NCBI GenBank assembly: GCA_946221035.1
Contig: CAMIME010000016.1
Span: 1-44,030, forward strand
Direction of reading: 5' to 3'
DNA from: an uncultured Campylobacter sp.
GTDB taxonomy: Bacteria; Actinomycetota; Actinomycetes; Mycobacteriales; Mycobacteriaceae
DNA length: 44,030 nt
Position 1 is the stretch's first letter. Each line of letters starts with the position of its first letter. A program made the translations under genes and the position numbers. Of the stretch, positions 32,897-40,506 are shown piece after piece. The notes beneath the pieces are model-generated. The model saw only the letters and a program-made list of their open reading frames with translations. It was not told the DNA's origin and did no database searches.

Positions 32897-33526
32897 ATGG
32901 AGATTGCACCCAAAGATAACCGCATCGTCTGGGTCGACCTCGAGATGACGGGCCTCGACCCGCAGCGGCACGTGATCGTGGAGGTCGCGGCGCTGGTCAC
33001 CGACGCCGAGCTGAACATCCTCGATGAGGGCATCGACCTCGTGGTCACCGCCACCGAGGAGCAGCTCGCGGACATGGACGACTTCGTCACCAACATGCAC
33101 ACCGAAAACGGCCTGGTCGACGCCATCAAGGCCTCGACCGTCACGTTGGAGGAGGCTGAGGATAGGGTGCTGGAGCTCGTCGCTAAGCATTGCGATCCCG
33201 ACCACCCCGCGCCGCTGGCAGGCAACTCGATCGCCACCGACCGCTCCTTCATCCGCGCGCAGATGCCGCGGCTGGATCAGGCGCTGCACTACCGCATGAT
33301 CGACGTCTCAACGGTCAAGGAGCTCACCCGCCGCTGGTACCCGCGCGCGTACTACAACCAGCCGGAAAAGGGTATGGCGCACCGGGCGCTGGCGGACATC
33401 GTCGAATCGATCCGCGAGCTCGATTACTATCGACGCGCCGTCTTCGCCCCCACCCCGGGACCGACGTCGGAGGACGCTTCCGCGGCCGCCAACGAGGCAA
33501 CCCGGCATTACCAGCCGTTTTTGTGA
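32897..33526 (+). CDS. orn: Oligoribonuclease
   Basis: This is a DEDDh 3'-5' exoribonuclease that degrades RNA dinucleotides and short oligos, and hydrolyses pGpG, 209 residues. The DEDD motifs are visible: Asp/Glu in IVWVDLEMTGLD, Asp in NSIATDRSFI, and the final His and Asp in MAHRALADIVESIREL. It starts one base after the cmrA stop with GGGAGAGG upstream as ribosome site, so it is cotranscribed with cmrA. The C-terminal 25 residues beyond the usual end are low-complexity. Confidence 0.95.
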   Translation: MEIAPKDNRIVWVDLEMTGLDPQRHVIVEVAALVTDAELNILDEGIDLVVTATEEQLADMDDFVTNMHTENGLVDAIKASTVTLEEAEDRVLELVAKHCDPDHPAPLAGNSIATDRSFIRAQMPRLDQALHYRMIDVSTVKELTRRWYPRAYYNQPEKGMAHRALADIVESIRELDYYRRAVFAPTPGPTSEDASAAANEATRHYQPFL

Positions 33527-33554
33527 AACACACCCAAGGCATTAAGGTGTATCC

Positions 33555-33571
33555 CGCTGCAAAAAGCAGCG
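33555..33571. repeat. Small hairpin between orn and tRNA-His
   Basis: CGCTGC-AAAAA-GCAGCG, a 6-bp perfect stem just before tRNA-His. No T-run follows; it may be a processing or attenuation hairpin. Confidence 0.35.
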
Positions 33572-33573
33572 AT

Positions 33574-33650
33574 GGTGGCTGTAGTTCAGCTGGTAGAGCA
33601 CTAGGTTGTGATCCTAGGTGTCGCGGGTTCGAGTCCCGTCAGCCACCCCA
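33574..33650 (+). tRNA. tRNA-His(GTG)
   Basis: Acceptor GTGGCTG/CAGCCAC with the extra G-1 paired to C73, D-stem GTTC/GAGC, anticodon loop TTGTGAT giving GTG, T-stem GCGGG/CCCGT, encoded CCA. Confidence 0.95.
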
Positions 33651-33665
33651 ATGTCAGCCACCCCA
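33638..33665 (+). repeat. 13-bp direct repeat of the tRNA-His 3' end (possible att scar)
   Basis: GTCAGCCACCCCA occurs at 33638-33650, inside the tRNA, and again at 33653-33665. Such copies of a tRNA 3' end are left by integrative elements. The AT-richer accessory stretch begins right here. Confidence 0.55.
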
Positions 33666-33703
33666 AAAATACCCCGTAGCCTGCATAAACAGGTTACGGG
33701 GTA
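33662..33703 (-). terminator. Terminator of the minus-strand PLDc_N gene
   Basis: TACCCCGTAGCCTG (33670-33683) pairs with CAGGTTACGGGGTA (33690-33703) with one G-T wobble, loop CATAAA. Read on the minus strand the stem is followed directly by TTTTT. Confidence 0.75.
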
Positions 33704-33709
33704 CATTGC

Positions 33710-33734
33710 GGGTAAGTAGCAAAAAGTGTGTCTG
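33710..33734 (+). repeat. Isolated copy of the element terminal repeat
   Basis: GGGTAAGTAGCAAAAAGTGTGTCTG matches the ends of the element at 35027-35384 with one missing T, and continues with CGGCGTGTCG as in the 35027 copy. Its right side overlaps the 3' end of the PLDc_N gene, so it may be a solo end left by an older insertion. Confidence 0.55.
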
Positions 33735-34043
33735 CTATCGGCGTGTCGGAGGGTTAGATGTGGCCCTTTTGTCGCGCTTTCCTCGGGACCGCACATGCAG
33801 TAGATACGCCAACGGTCCTACCACGGGTATGAACACCAGAAAGAGCACGATCCAGACATCCGACCATCGTCTGTTAGGTTGCCTGAAAAATACAATGATA
33901 CTGGCAACTAATAGCACCACAGCCACCAACGTGAGCAACATAAAAACGTAGTCGACTGGTGATGGTTCCAATGGAGAAACTCCATTGCCTTGCAAAGCGG
34001 CTAACTGCATTTGTGAAATTTCCATCCACCCCTGGTTCATCAT
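33735..34043 (-). CDS. PLDc_N-domain small membrane protein
   Basis: This is a 102-residue protein with two membrane helices: about residues 30-53 (VDYVFMLLTLVAVVLLVASIIVFF) and 60-84 (RWSDVWIVLFLVFIPVVGPLAYLLH), matching the phospholipase D N-terminal (PLDc_N, PF13396-like) module with its RxxxDVWIxxxxxxPxxGP pattern. The function of stand-alone PLDc_N proteins is unknown. Base composition is more AT-rich than its neighbours. The last few codons lie beside the solo element end at 33710. A terminator follows. Starts at 34040 or 34025 are also possible; no clear ribosome site. Confidence 0.65.
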   Translation of the reverse strand: MMNQGWMEISQMQLAALQGNGVSPLEPSPVDYVFMLLTLVAVVLLVASIIVFFRQPNRRWSDVWIVLFLVFIPVVGPLAYLLHVRSRGKRDKRATSNPPTRR

Positions 34044-34180
34044 ATTGCTTCTGACACGGTGTTTTCGCCCAAGATCCTACTGGCCAGCGCCTCCCACCAT
34101 CGCGCGTTAACGCTGTCGCAACACGCTTTCCTGGACACTGAGGTGGTACAGTCCGTACTCACACTCCGAGGAGGAAAACC

Positions 34181-34912
34181 ATGACCAGCACCACCACCCG
34201 TATCGCCGCGTACGCAACCGCAGCAACGCTCGCACTCGGCACAGCCGGCGTTGTCGGCGCGGCCACCCCGGCGAACGCCGCCACCGTCGCTGCAAAGGAC
34301 AAGGACGGCGTGTGCGCCGTGAAGCTCGCGCCGACCGAGAAGCGTTTCATCGAGTCGTGGTTCGATGACTTCAAGGCGATCGGTGACTACGAGCAGGCCC
34401 GCGACCTCATCGCGGCGATCGAGCAGGTCTACCCCGGTGTCGTCGCGGAGAACGAGAAGGCGCTCAAGGGTGAGAAGGCGGAGTTTGGCAAGGTGTTGCC
34501 GGAGGGTCTCGTCGCAAAGTATGCGGATGCGCAGAAGACGATGAAGGAGTCGGAGCCGACGGTGAATCGCACGCTGGAGGCGATTGACACGAATTCGTGG
34601 CGCGTTGGTCCGGAGGACACGAAGCGCATGGAGACGCCGCTGACCGCGAAGGATGGCGACGTGTACAAGGCGTGGATGGAAACCCCGTCCGGGAAGGTCG
34701 CCGCGAAGAGCATGCTTATCGACGACGCCGACGCCACCGCCGCCGAAACCTGCACCAAGGGCATGCGAGCGGACGTGAAATACCCCACCGCCAAGTCGGA
34801 CGTGAACGTGCCAGCCATTGTCGGTGGGGTAATTGCGGCGCTGCTGGTCATCGCAGGCCTGTTCTTTGCGCTGCCCCACTTCGGCATCAAACTGCCGATG
34901 CTGGGCATGTAG
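34181..34912 (+). CDS. Secreted, C-terminally membrane-anchored hypothetical protein
   Basis: This is a 243-residue protein with a Sec signal peptide (1-33, ending TPANA before ATVAAKD) and a C-terminal membrane helix VPAIVGGVIAALLVIAGLFFALPHFG (about 210-235). The mature domain is helical and Lys/Glu-rich, with one Cys near residue 45 (GVCAVKL) and one near 190 (AETCTKG) that could pair. It has no LPXTG motif. The ATG follows GAGGAGGAAAACC, a strong ribosome site. I do not recognise the family; similar two-Cys corynebacterial exported proteins are common. It is followed by the broken gene fragment at 34919. Confidence 0.72.
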   Translation: MTSTTTRIAAYATAATLALGTAGVVGAATPANAATVAAKDKDGVCAVKLAPTEKRFIESWFDDFKAIGDYEQARDLIAAIEQVYPGVVAENEKALKGEKAEFGKVLPEGLVAKYADAQKTMKESEPTVNRTLEAIDTNSWRVGPEDTKRMETPLTAKDGDVYKAWMETPSGKVAAKSMLIDDADATAAETCTKGMRADVKYPTAKSDVNVPAIVGGVIAALLVIAGLFFALPHFGIKLPMLGM

Positions 34913-34918
34913 TTCTGA

Positions 34919-35030
34919 CTAGAACTTCGCGATCGGGCCGAGGGCGCGGTCGACAGCAAACGGTGCCAGCAGGGCAATCAAGGAGATGAGGCCCGCGATA
35001 CCTGCGATGGCCAGGGTGGCGATGAGGGGT
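34919..35030 (-). pseudogene. C-terminal fragment of a membrane protein cut by the inserted element
   Basis: On the minus strand the frame reads ...IATLAIAGIAGLISLIALLAPFAVDRALGPIAKF and stops at 34919. It is a typical C-terminal membrane helix, like that of the gene at 34181, but its upstream part is replaced by the repeat end at 35027. I could not find its N-terminal part on the far side of the element. Confidence 0.5.
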
Positions 35031-35384
35031 TAAGTAGCAAAATGTGTGTCCGTTCGGCGTGTCGTCGGGCGGACACTTTGCTTGCTATTTCATGGGGCCT
35101 TTCCTGATTCCTATCGAGTGGTTGTATTCGGTTGGGATAGCGTTGTCGTAGAAGGCTGGTCGTCCTGTTTCTTGGTCGGCTTTGTTGTGGTCTTCTTCGG
35201 CAAGATCTTTGACTTTGGCGAGTTGGTCTTGTCCGAAATTGCACTGCCTGGCGATTTTGAGTGGATCGTCTGGATTGAACGCGAATCGGGCGTATATAAG
35301 GTTCCGCACCTTATATACGCCCGATTTATGCTGCCTGATCAGTGATAACCCCGAAAATCAGACACACTTTCTGCTACTTAACCC
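35027..35384. mobile_element. ~358-bp inverted-repeat element (MITE or internally deleted IS)
   Basis: The ends are 26-bp inverted repeats matching at 23 positions: GGGTTAAGTAGCA then AAATGTGTGTCCG at 35027-35052, and its inverse at 35384-35359 (GGGTTAAGTAGCA then GAAAGTGTGTCTG). Inside, a minus-strand open frame (35309 to 35085, 74 codons, ending HSIGIRKGPMK) stops 33 bp before one end, as an IS transposase C-terminus would; it may be a remnant, but I cannot name the IS family. No target duplication is visible. A perfect 19-bp hairpin lies within. Left of it a gene is truncated. Confidence 0.6.
35284..35326. repeat. Perfect 19-bp hairpin inside the element
   Basis: AATCGGGCGTATATAAGGT (35284-35302) and its exact reverse complement (35308-35326) with the 5-nt loop TCCGC. 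No T-run follows, so a terminator is unlikely. Confidence 0.7.
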
Positions 35385-35492
35385 GCGCCTGATTTCTAGA
35401 ATCTATAACGTACTCTTTAACGTACCCGGCGATTAAAGCAATGTACGAATAGCGCACGAAATAGGTTGCGCCGCCTTCGCGTTGGTACGGGC

Positions 35493-36569
35493 ATGACTTC
35501 ACTTATCGATTCCCTTGAGCTGGGCCGTCTGACCCTGCCGAACCGCGTGATCATGGCCCCGCTGACCCGATCGCGTGCGGGGCGCGATGGCGTTCCCACC
35601 GCGTTGCACGAGACCTACTACGCGCAGCGCGCCTCATTCGGCCTCATCGTCACCGAAGGAGTCTTCCCTACGGTGAGCCGCCGGGCGTTTCCCGGTCAGC
35701 CGGGAATTGATACGCCGGACCAGATTGCCGGGTGGCGCCGCGTGGCCGATGCCGTGCATGGCGCTGGCGGGCGCATCTTCATGCAGGTGATGAACGCCGG
35801 ACGCCTGTCCCACGCCAGCCTGCAGGAGGGGACGCAGCCGGTCGCGCCGTCCGCGATCGCCTCGGGCACGGCGGTGCGCGACTTCGAATCGCGCAAAGAC
35901 TGCCCAGTGCCGCGCGCCCTGGACACCGATGAGCTGCCAGGCATTATCGACGAGTTCCGCCGCGCCGCCCGAAACGCCATCGACGCCGGAATGGATGGCG
36001 TGGAAATCCACGGCGCGAACGGCTACCTGCTGCACGAGTTCCTGTCACCGAACTCGAACCTGCGCCAGGACGCCTACGGCGGATCCCCCGAGAAGCGGTA
36101 CCGGCTCATCGAAGAGATTGTGCGGGCCACGGCGGAGGAGATCGGTGCGGATCGCGTGGGGCTCCGCCTCTCCCCACAGAACAACATTCAGGGCATCCAG
36201 GAAGTGGACGCGGCCGACGTTGCCGCCACCTACGGCGGGCTTCTCGACGCCACCTCGGACCTCGGCCTCGCCTACATCTCCTTCATGCACTCGGATCCCG
36301 CGGGTGAGCTGATGCGCGACCTGATCGGCCGCGCCCGCGCGAACGGCCGCACGCGCGTCATCTTGAACTACGGCTTCGGCCAGGTCACCGAGCGCGACGA
36401 CGCCGAAAAGCTGGTGCAACAGGGAGACGCGGTTGCGGTGGGACGGCTTGCCATCTCGAACCCGGATCTTGTGCGCCGGTGGGAGGAGGGGCTGCCGGTG
36501 ACCGCGCCGGACGAGTCGACCTTCTACACCGGCGGGGAAAAGGGCTACACGGACTACGGCCGCCCCTAG
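35493..36569 (+). CDS. Old Yellow Enzyme-family NADH:flavin oxidoreductase
   Basis: This is an FMN-dependent ene-reductase of the OYE family, 358 residues. LGRLTLPNRVIMAPLTRSRA is the N-terminal FMN-binding signature; FMQVMNAGRLSH, GVEIHGANGYLLHEFLSPNSNLRQDAYGGSPEKRYRL (with the HGANGYL substrate/FMN residues) and VAVGRLAISNPDLVRRW are the other conserved blocks. It is the classical N-ethylmaleimide reductase-like type rather than the YqjM type. The substrate is unknown. ATG 35493 has no clear ribosome site. It is the first gene after the accessory stretch. Its TAG stop overlaps the convergent transpeptidase stop in CTAG. Confidence 0.9.
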   Translation: MTSLIDSLELGRLTLPNRVIMAPLTRSRAGRDGVPTALHETYYAQRASFGLIVTEGVFPTVSRRAFPGQPGIDTPDQIAGWRRVADAVHGAGGRIFMQVMNAGRLSHASLQEGTQPVAPSAIASGTAVRDFESRKDCPVPRALDTDELPGIIDEFRRAARNAIDAGMDGVEIHGANGYLLHEFLSPNSNLRQDAYGGSPEKRYRLIEEIVRATAEEIGADRVGLRLSPQNNIQGIQEVDAADVAATYGGLLDATSDLGLAYISFMHSDPAGELMRDLIGRARANGRTRVILNYGFGQVTERDDAEKLVQQGDAVAVGRLAISNPDLVRRWEEGLPVTAPDESTFYTGGEKGYTDYGRP

Positions 36570-37747
36570 GGGTAGAGCGGGTCCAGGCTGCCGCCGGAGC
36601 GCTGCTCCCAATCCAGGTTCCAGTAGCCCAGGCCGTCGTAAGGCGTGAGCGTGGCGCCGGCCGTGCCGCGGACCTCCACGGGGTCGCCGCGGCGCACGTA
36701 TTCCTGGAACCACTTCGCATTCTCGTAGCTGGCGTTGATGCACCCGTGGGATTGGTTGTAACTGCCGAGCGCGCCCGCAGCCCACGGCGCGGAGTGCACG
36801 TAGATGCCGGAGTAGGACAGCTGCGTGGCGTAGTCGACGTCCGTGACGTAGCCGCCCTTTTCCAGCCCCAGGCCGTAGGTGCGCGAGTCCATGGTCAGCG
36901 CTTTGTGCGCGTCGCCCACCACGTAGATGCCGTTGGGGGTGTCGAACTGCCCGTCTCGCCCCAGCGAGATCGGGAACTCGCGCACGAGCTCGTGGTTGCG
37001 GTACACGCGCAGCAGTTTGAGGTTGTTGTCCACGACGGTTTCTGTCAGTTCGCCAATGCTAAACGACGTCTCCGTGTCCCCCGCCCCGTACACCCCACCG
37101 CCGAGGTTCTTGCCGTACAGGTCCGCGTGCACCGTGACTTCGGTGCCGGGCTCCCAGTACTCCTTGGGGCGCCAGCGAAGTTCGTAGGGGTCGATCCAGA
37201 AGAACCCGCCCTCGGTGTCGTTAGAGGTTTCCACCTCGATGGCGTCCTCGACGGCCTTGGTGTCCTTGATGGGCTGGTCGAAACGGATGGTCACCGCCTG
37301 CGCCACGCCGACCGTGGAGCCGTCGAGCGGGCCCATGTACGCGCTCGCGGTGGAGGTCGGCGTAACGGTGGTGAACGAGGTGCGCAGCGACTGCCCGTCT
37401 TCATCCTTCGCCTCGATGGTGTAGGTGCGCCCGTACCCCAGCGGCTCCGAGGTCTCCCACTTCGTCTTGTCGGCGTTGAGCTCGGCCTCGACTTCCTTGC
37501 CCGCGTCGTTGGTCATGGTGATCTCGGCCAAGCCGGCCTGCGCCTCCACGGTGATGGGCCCGAGCGGTTCGACTTTCGTCTCCCCGTTCGCCACCGAGGC
37601 CTTCGGCGGGCGGTGCGTCGGAGTGCTGGTAGTCGGCGCTGCCGTGGAGGTGTGCGCCACAGGCTCGAGGCGCTCCGGTTCCCCGATCGTGCAACCGGTC
37701 AGCGCCAGCGCCGCTACCGCGATACCCAACCCAAGACCTACGCGCAC
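36566..37747 (-). CDS. L,D-transpeptidase, lipoprotein, with Ig-like domains
   Basis: This cell-wall enzyme forms 3-3 cross-links between meso-diaminopimelate residues of peptidoglycan, 393 residues. Residues 1-19 are a lipoprotein signal ending ALTGC. Residues about 55-135 and 138-235 are the two immunoglobulin-like domains seen in actinobacterial Ldt (Ldt_Mt2-like layout). The YkuD domain from about 240 has GIYVHSAPWAAGALGSYNQSHGCINAS, with the catalytic Cys in HGCIN and the upstream active-site His. The GTG start has AGGTGAGGGG upstream. A short Trp-rich C-terminal tail (YWNLDWEQRSGG) follows, as in Ldt_Mt2. Confidence 0.93.
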   Translation of the reverse strand: MRVGLGLGIAVAALALTGCTIGEPERLEPVAHTSTAAPTTSTPTHRPPKASVANGETKVEPLGPITVEAQAGLAEITMTNDAGKEVEAELNADKTKWETSEPLGYGRTYTIEAKDEDGQSLRTSFTTVTPTSTASAYMGPLDGSTVGVAQAVTIRFDQPIKDTKAVEDAIEVETSNDTEGGFFWIDPYELRWRPKEYWEPGTEVTVHADLYGKNLGGGVYGAGDTETSFSIGELTETVVDNNLKLLRVYRNHELVREFPISLGRDGQFDTPNGIYVVGDAHKALTMDSRTYGLGLEKGGYVTDVDYATQLSYSGIYVHSAPWAAGALGSYNQSHGCINASYENAKWFQEYVRRGDPVEVRGTAGATLTPYDGLGYWNLDWEQRSGGSLDPLYP

Positions 37748-37961
37748 TCGAACCCCTCACCTGCTCGCCGAACCGACAACTCCCCATACACTAGCCCCTC
37801 CGCCGCGAAAATCCGCTATCGCGCGCCTACTGCTTATCGACGACCTCCGGCCCCAACCACACACCCCCTCACCAGGCGATTTCACCGCTTCGCGCACGGG
37901 TGCTATTGTTTCTCTTCGTTGCACGGAGCACTTGCACAGCGCAACGGACACAACCAAATAC

Positions 37962-38034
37962 GCGCCATTAGCTCAATTGGTAGAGCAACTGACTCTTAAT
38001 CAGTGGGTTCGGGGTTCGATTCCCTGATGGCGCA
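37962..38034 (+). tRNA. tRNA-Lys(CTT)
   Basis: Acceptor GCGCCAT/ATGGCGC, D-stem GCTC/GAGC, anticodon stem ACTGA/TCAGT with loop CTCTTAA giving CTT, T-stem CGGGG/CCCTG. CCA is not encoded. The 214-bp gap before it, divergent from the L,D-transpeptidase, holds only promoter sequence as far as I can see. Confidence 0.95.
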
Positions 38035-38040
38035 CAAATC

Positions 38041-38073
38041 AACCCGCTACGTCGCAAAGCGTAGCGGGTTTTT
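38041..38073 (+). terminator. Terminator after tRNA-Lys
   Basis: AACCCGCTACG (38041-38051) pairs with CGTAGCGGGTT (38060-38070), followed by a short T-run. Confidence 0.9.
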
Positions 38074-38105
38074 CGTTTGTGCGCGTGTCCAGATTCAACT
38101 AAGAG

Positions 38106-38111
38106 TAAGCT
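38106..38111 (+). promoter_or_regulatory. -10 box of leaderless pncA
   Basis: TAAGCT, 7 nt, ATG 38119. Confidence 0.5.
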
Positions 38112-38118
38112 GTGAGTC

Positions 38119-38685
38119 ATGAAGACTGCGCTCATTCTTGTCGACGTCCAAAATGACTTCTGCCCCGGCGGCAACCTCGCCACCGCCCGCGGGGACGAGG
38201 TCGCGTCGAAGATCGCGGAGCTCATCTCTACCCCGGACAGCCGCACCCGCGACTATGCGGAGGTGGTGGCAACCCAGGACTGGCACATCGACCCGGGCAG
38301 CCACTTCTCGGAGGAGCCCGACTACGTGGACTCGTGGCCGGTGCACTGCGTGGCGGACAGCTACGGCGCGCAGATCCGCGGGCCGATTCAGACGGACCTG
38401 ATCACCGAGTACTTCAGAAAGGGCGAGTACTCCGCTGCCTACTCCGGCTTCGAGGGCAAAAACGACGACGGCACGTCGCTCGCCGACTGGCTGCGCGAGC
38501 GCGAGATCCGCACCCTGGACATTTGCGGGATCGCCACCGACTTCTGCGTGCGCGCCACGGTGTTCGACGCGCTCAAGGAGGGCTTCAAGGTCCGCGTCCT
38601 GCGCAGCATGTGCTCCCCCGTCGACGATAAAGGAGGCGCCGACGCCCTCCAGGAGATGGTGGACGCCGGCGCTGAGCTGGTCTAG
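38119..38685 (+). CDS. pncA: Nicotinamidase
   Basis: This enzyme hydrolyses nicotinamide to nicotinate for NAD salvage and also activates pyrazinamide. It has 188 residues. The metal and catalytic residues are in place: LVDVQNDFCPGG (catalytic Asp), ATQDWHIDPGSHFS (metal-binding Asp/His residues), the Lys in FRKGEYSAAYSGF and the nucleophile Cys in ICGIATDFCVRATVFDA. It uses a leaderless start. It is convergent with the DUF305/sortase pair. Confidence 0.95.
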   Translation: MKTALILVDVQNDFCPGGNLATARGDEVASKIAELISTPDSRTRDYAEVVATQDWHIDPGSHFSEEPDYVDSWPVHCVADSYGAQIRGPIQTDLITEYFRKGEYSAAYSGFEGKNDDGTSLADWLREREIRTLDICGIATDFCVRATVFDALKEGFKVRVLRSMCSPVDDKGGADALQEMVDAGAELV

Positions 38686-38712
38686 ACGCTGGTGTAAACG
38701 CTGGTCTAGACG

Positions 38713-39348
38713 CTACTGCGTCAGGTCGGGCTCGTAACCCAGCATCTGCTCCATTTCGGTCATCTCGGCGGTTTGCACGTCGATCATCTGCTGCCCCATC
38801 TCGCGCAGGGGCTGGTATGCGCCTGAATCCACCTCGCCTTGCGTCATGTCGATGACGTACTTGTGGTGGTGGTGCATCCATTCCAAGAAGGTGGTGCGCA
38901 GTTCGTCTCCACGCAGGGTGGCGAACTCGTCGAGCTGCGCCGGCGTGAACATGCCGTTGGCGATGTGGCGGGAGTGGTGCTCCATGTCTTCCTTAATGCC
39001 CCACTCGTCGGCCCACGCGCGCATCTGCTCGTTCTCGGCCTCCTGGCCGTCCTTGATCCGTTGTGCGAGGTCGCGCACCTGCGGGTCGTCCACGTCGGAG
39101 GCGAGCAGCACGTCGGACATCTCGATCGCTTGCTCGTGGTGGGGCACCATCATGCCCAAAAAGTGGACGTCGGCGTCGTTGTACCCAGCGCTCGCGGCAG
39201 TCTCGCTGCCCGTGAAGGCCGCGCGTATCGACGGCCCCAGGGCCGCCACCAACACCACCAACGCCGCCACAATCGCAAGCGCCACCCACAGGGGCTTCTT
39301 GCTGCGGTGCATGGCCTCGAGCTCGGGGTCTCGGTCTACGGACGTCAT
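38713..39348 (-). CDS. DUF305 (ferritin-like) membrane-anchored protein
   Basis: This is a 211-residue protein. A cytosolic N-terminus (1-18) is followed by one membrane helix (19-40); the rest is outside the membrane. The DUF305 domain has the paired-His motifs VHFLGMMVPHHEQAIEMS and EWMHHHHKYVIDM, typical of four-helix metal-binding proteins often linked to copper. It starts with ATGA overlap inside the end of the class F sortase gene, so the two are cotranslated. A direct link between them is not known to me. Confidence 0.88.
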   Translation of the reverse strand: MTSVDRDPELEAMHRSKKPLWVALAIVAALVVLVAALGPSIRAAFTGSETAASAGYNDADVHFLGMMVPHHEQAIEMSDVLLASDVDDPQVRDLAQRIKDGQEAENEQMRAWADEWGIKEDMEHHSRHIANGMFTPAQLDEFATLRGDELRTTFLEWMHHHHKYVIDMTQGEVDSGAYQPLREMGQQMIDVQTAEMTEMEQMLGYEPDLTQ

Positions 39349-40160
39349 TGGATCTCCTCCTCTACGGGCGCGACGGGTGCGAGCGGTTCCTCAACCGGGA
39401 ACACTGGCTCCGCCACGGTAATGATGTTGTCAGCGTATCCCAGCGCGCCGCCCACAAATTGGCCGCCGCAGGTAATGAGCACGACCCGGTTCGGGCCCTC
39501 CATATCGTTGACCTCCGGCGGGAAGTCGGAACCCTTCGGCAGGCGGTACGGCGCCTGGGTAACGCGGAAAGTGCGCGGCTCGCCGTCGATGAGGATGTCA
39601 AACTCCTCGCCGAGCGCCAGGTTGGCAAACCGGGCCGCGTAGCCGGTGCCCTGGCCCTGGTAGTTGATGTGGCCGGTAATCACGGACGTGCCCACCGGTC
39701 CTTCCGCACCCGGCACCGCGGAGGCCGAGTACCAGCCGAGGCGCTGCACATCCACCGGTGGGATCAACGAACCGGTGTCGGTGAGCTGGACCGGGTCAAC
39801 GGCCGCGACCTCGCCGCCGATGCTCATGGCCATGCCGTCGAAGCCGACGAACTGGCCTGGGGCGGGCTCGTACGGCACCTCCTGCTCGCCGGCGGGGTCG
39901 ACGTAGCCGCCGTCGGTGGGCACCGGGGTCTCCGGTTCCGCGGGGGGAGCCGGTTCGGTGGGGGTGTCCTGGGAGGTGGCGACGGAGGCGTCGTCAAGCT
40001 GCTGCGAATTTTGGCGGGCGTTGAACAGCCCGAACTGCAGCACAACAAGCGCAACCGCCGCCACTGCGAGGATGATCCACAGTGGGCGGCGGCTGCGCTC
40101 GGCCTCCTCGACGGGTGGCTCGGTCGGCTCGGGGGTGTCGAAGGAGATGCGCGTAGACAT
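39345..40160 (-). CDS. Class F sortase
   Basis: This is a membrane-anchored cysteine transpeptidase, 271 residues. The membrane helix is 26-45; a Pro/Glu/Thr-rich stalk runs to about 110; the sortase beta barrel follows. The catalytic His is in SVITGHINYQGQG and the Cys in VVLITCGG; the Arg usually follows the Cys strand and is not obvious in GGQFVGGALGYADNIITVA. A Pro-rich tail closes it. Class F sortases of actinobacteria are little characterised; a surface protein without LPXTG lies about 900 bp downstream on the same strand side of the region. Leaderless start: TAGACT, 7 nt, ATG. Confidence 0.9.
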   Translation of the reverse strand: MSTRISFDTPEPTEPPVEEAERSRRPLWIILAVAAVALVVLQFGLFNARQNSQQLDDASVATSQDTPTEPAPPAEPETPVPTDGGYVDPAGEQEVPYEPAPGQFVGFDGMAMSIGGEVAAVDPVQLTDTGSLIPPVDVQRLGWYSASAVPGAEGPVGTSVITGHINYQGQGTGYAARFANLALGEEFDILIDGEPRTFRVTQAPYRLPKGSDFPPEVNDMEGPNRVVLITCGGQFVGGALGYADNIITVAEPVFPVEEPLAPVAPVEEEIQ

Positions 40161-40167
40161 AGGTGTC

Positions 40168-40173
40168 AGTCTA
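40168..40173 (-). promoter_or_regulatory. -10 box of leaderless class F sortase gene
   Basis: On the minus strand TAGACT, 7 nt, ATG 40160. It lies inside the last codons of the DUF3618 gene (stop at 40171). Confidence 0.5.
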
Positions 40174-40446
40174 GCGCCGCGCGAGCAGGCGCTGGAGCTC
40201 CTTGAGCTCCTTCTTGCGCTTGCGGCCGTTGAAGGCCTTCACGGCGACCAGAAGTGCCACGCCGGCTGCGATGCCGCCGAGCACCTTCTGCACCGTCTCG
40301 TCCTGCGCCCAGTTCTTGGCCTGGTCCTTTGCGTTGTCGGCCAGGGTGGAGGGGTTAGTGCGGTCCGCGAGCTCGTCCAGCGTGGAAGCGAGCTGGCCGC
40401 GGGTGCGCTCGATGTCGCGCTCGATGTCGTGAATGTCACGTGCCAT
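40171..40446 (-). CDS. DUF3618-type small membrane protein
   Basis: This is a 91-residue protein. The N-terminal amphipathic helix MARDIHDIERDIERTRGQLASTLDELADR matches DUF3618; a membrane helix VLGGIAAGVALLVAVKAF lies at about 55-72; a basic tail KRKKELKELQRLLARR follows. The role is unknown. ATG 40446 has GAGGAGC upstream; the longer start at 40461 does not. Confidence 0.85.
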   Translation of the reverse strand: MARDIHDIERDIERTRGQLASTLDELADRTNPSTLADNAKDQAKNWAQDETVQKVLGGIAAGVALLVAVKAFNGRKRKKELKELQRLLARR

Positions 40447-40506
40447 GATGATGCTCCTCAAGTAAGTTCAATCAACCCCGACCAGCCTAGTGTAAAACGG
40501 GTTGGC

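Noticed and set aside
33527..33951. Plus-strand open frame running through tRNA-His and the terminator
   Set aside because: It crosses a tRNA gene and a hairpin terminator and has no ribosome site or recognisable protein.
35046..35345. Plus-strand 99-codon frame inside the inverted-repeat element
   Set aside because: It has no ribosome site or recognisable sequence and overlaps the hairpin; the minus-strand frame is the better, though still weak, candidate.
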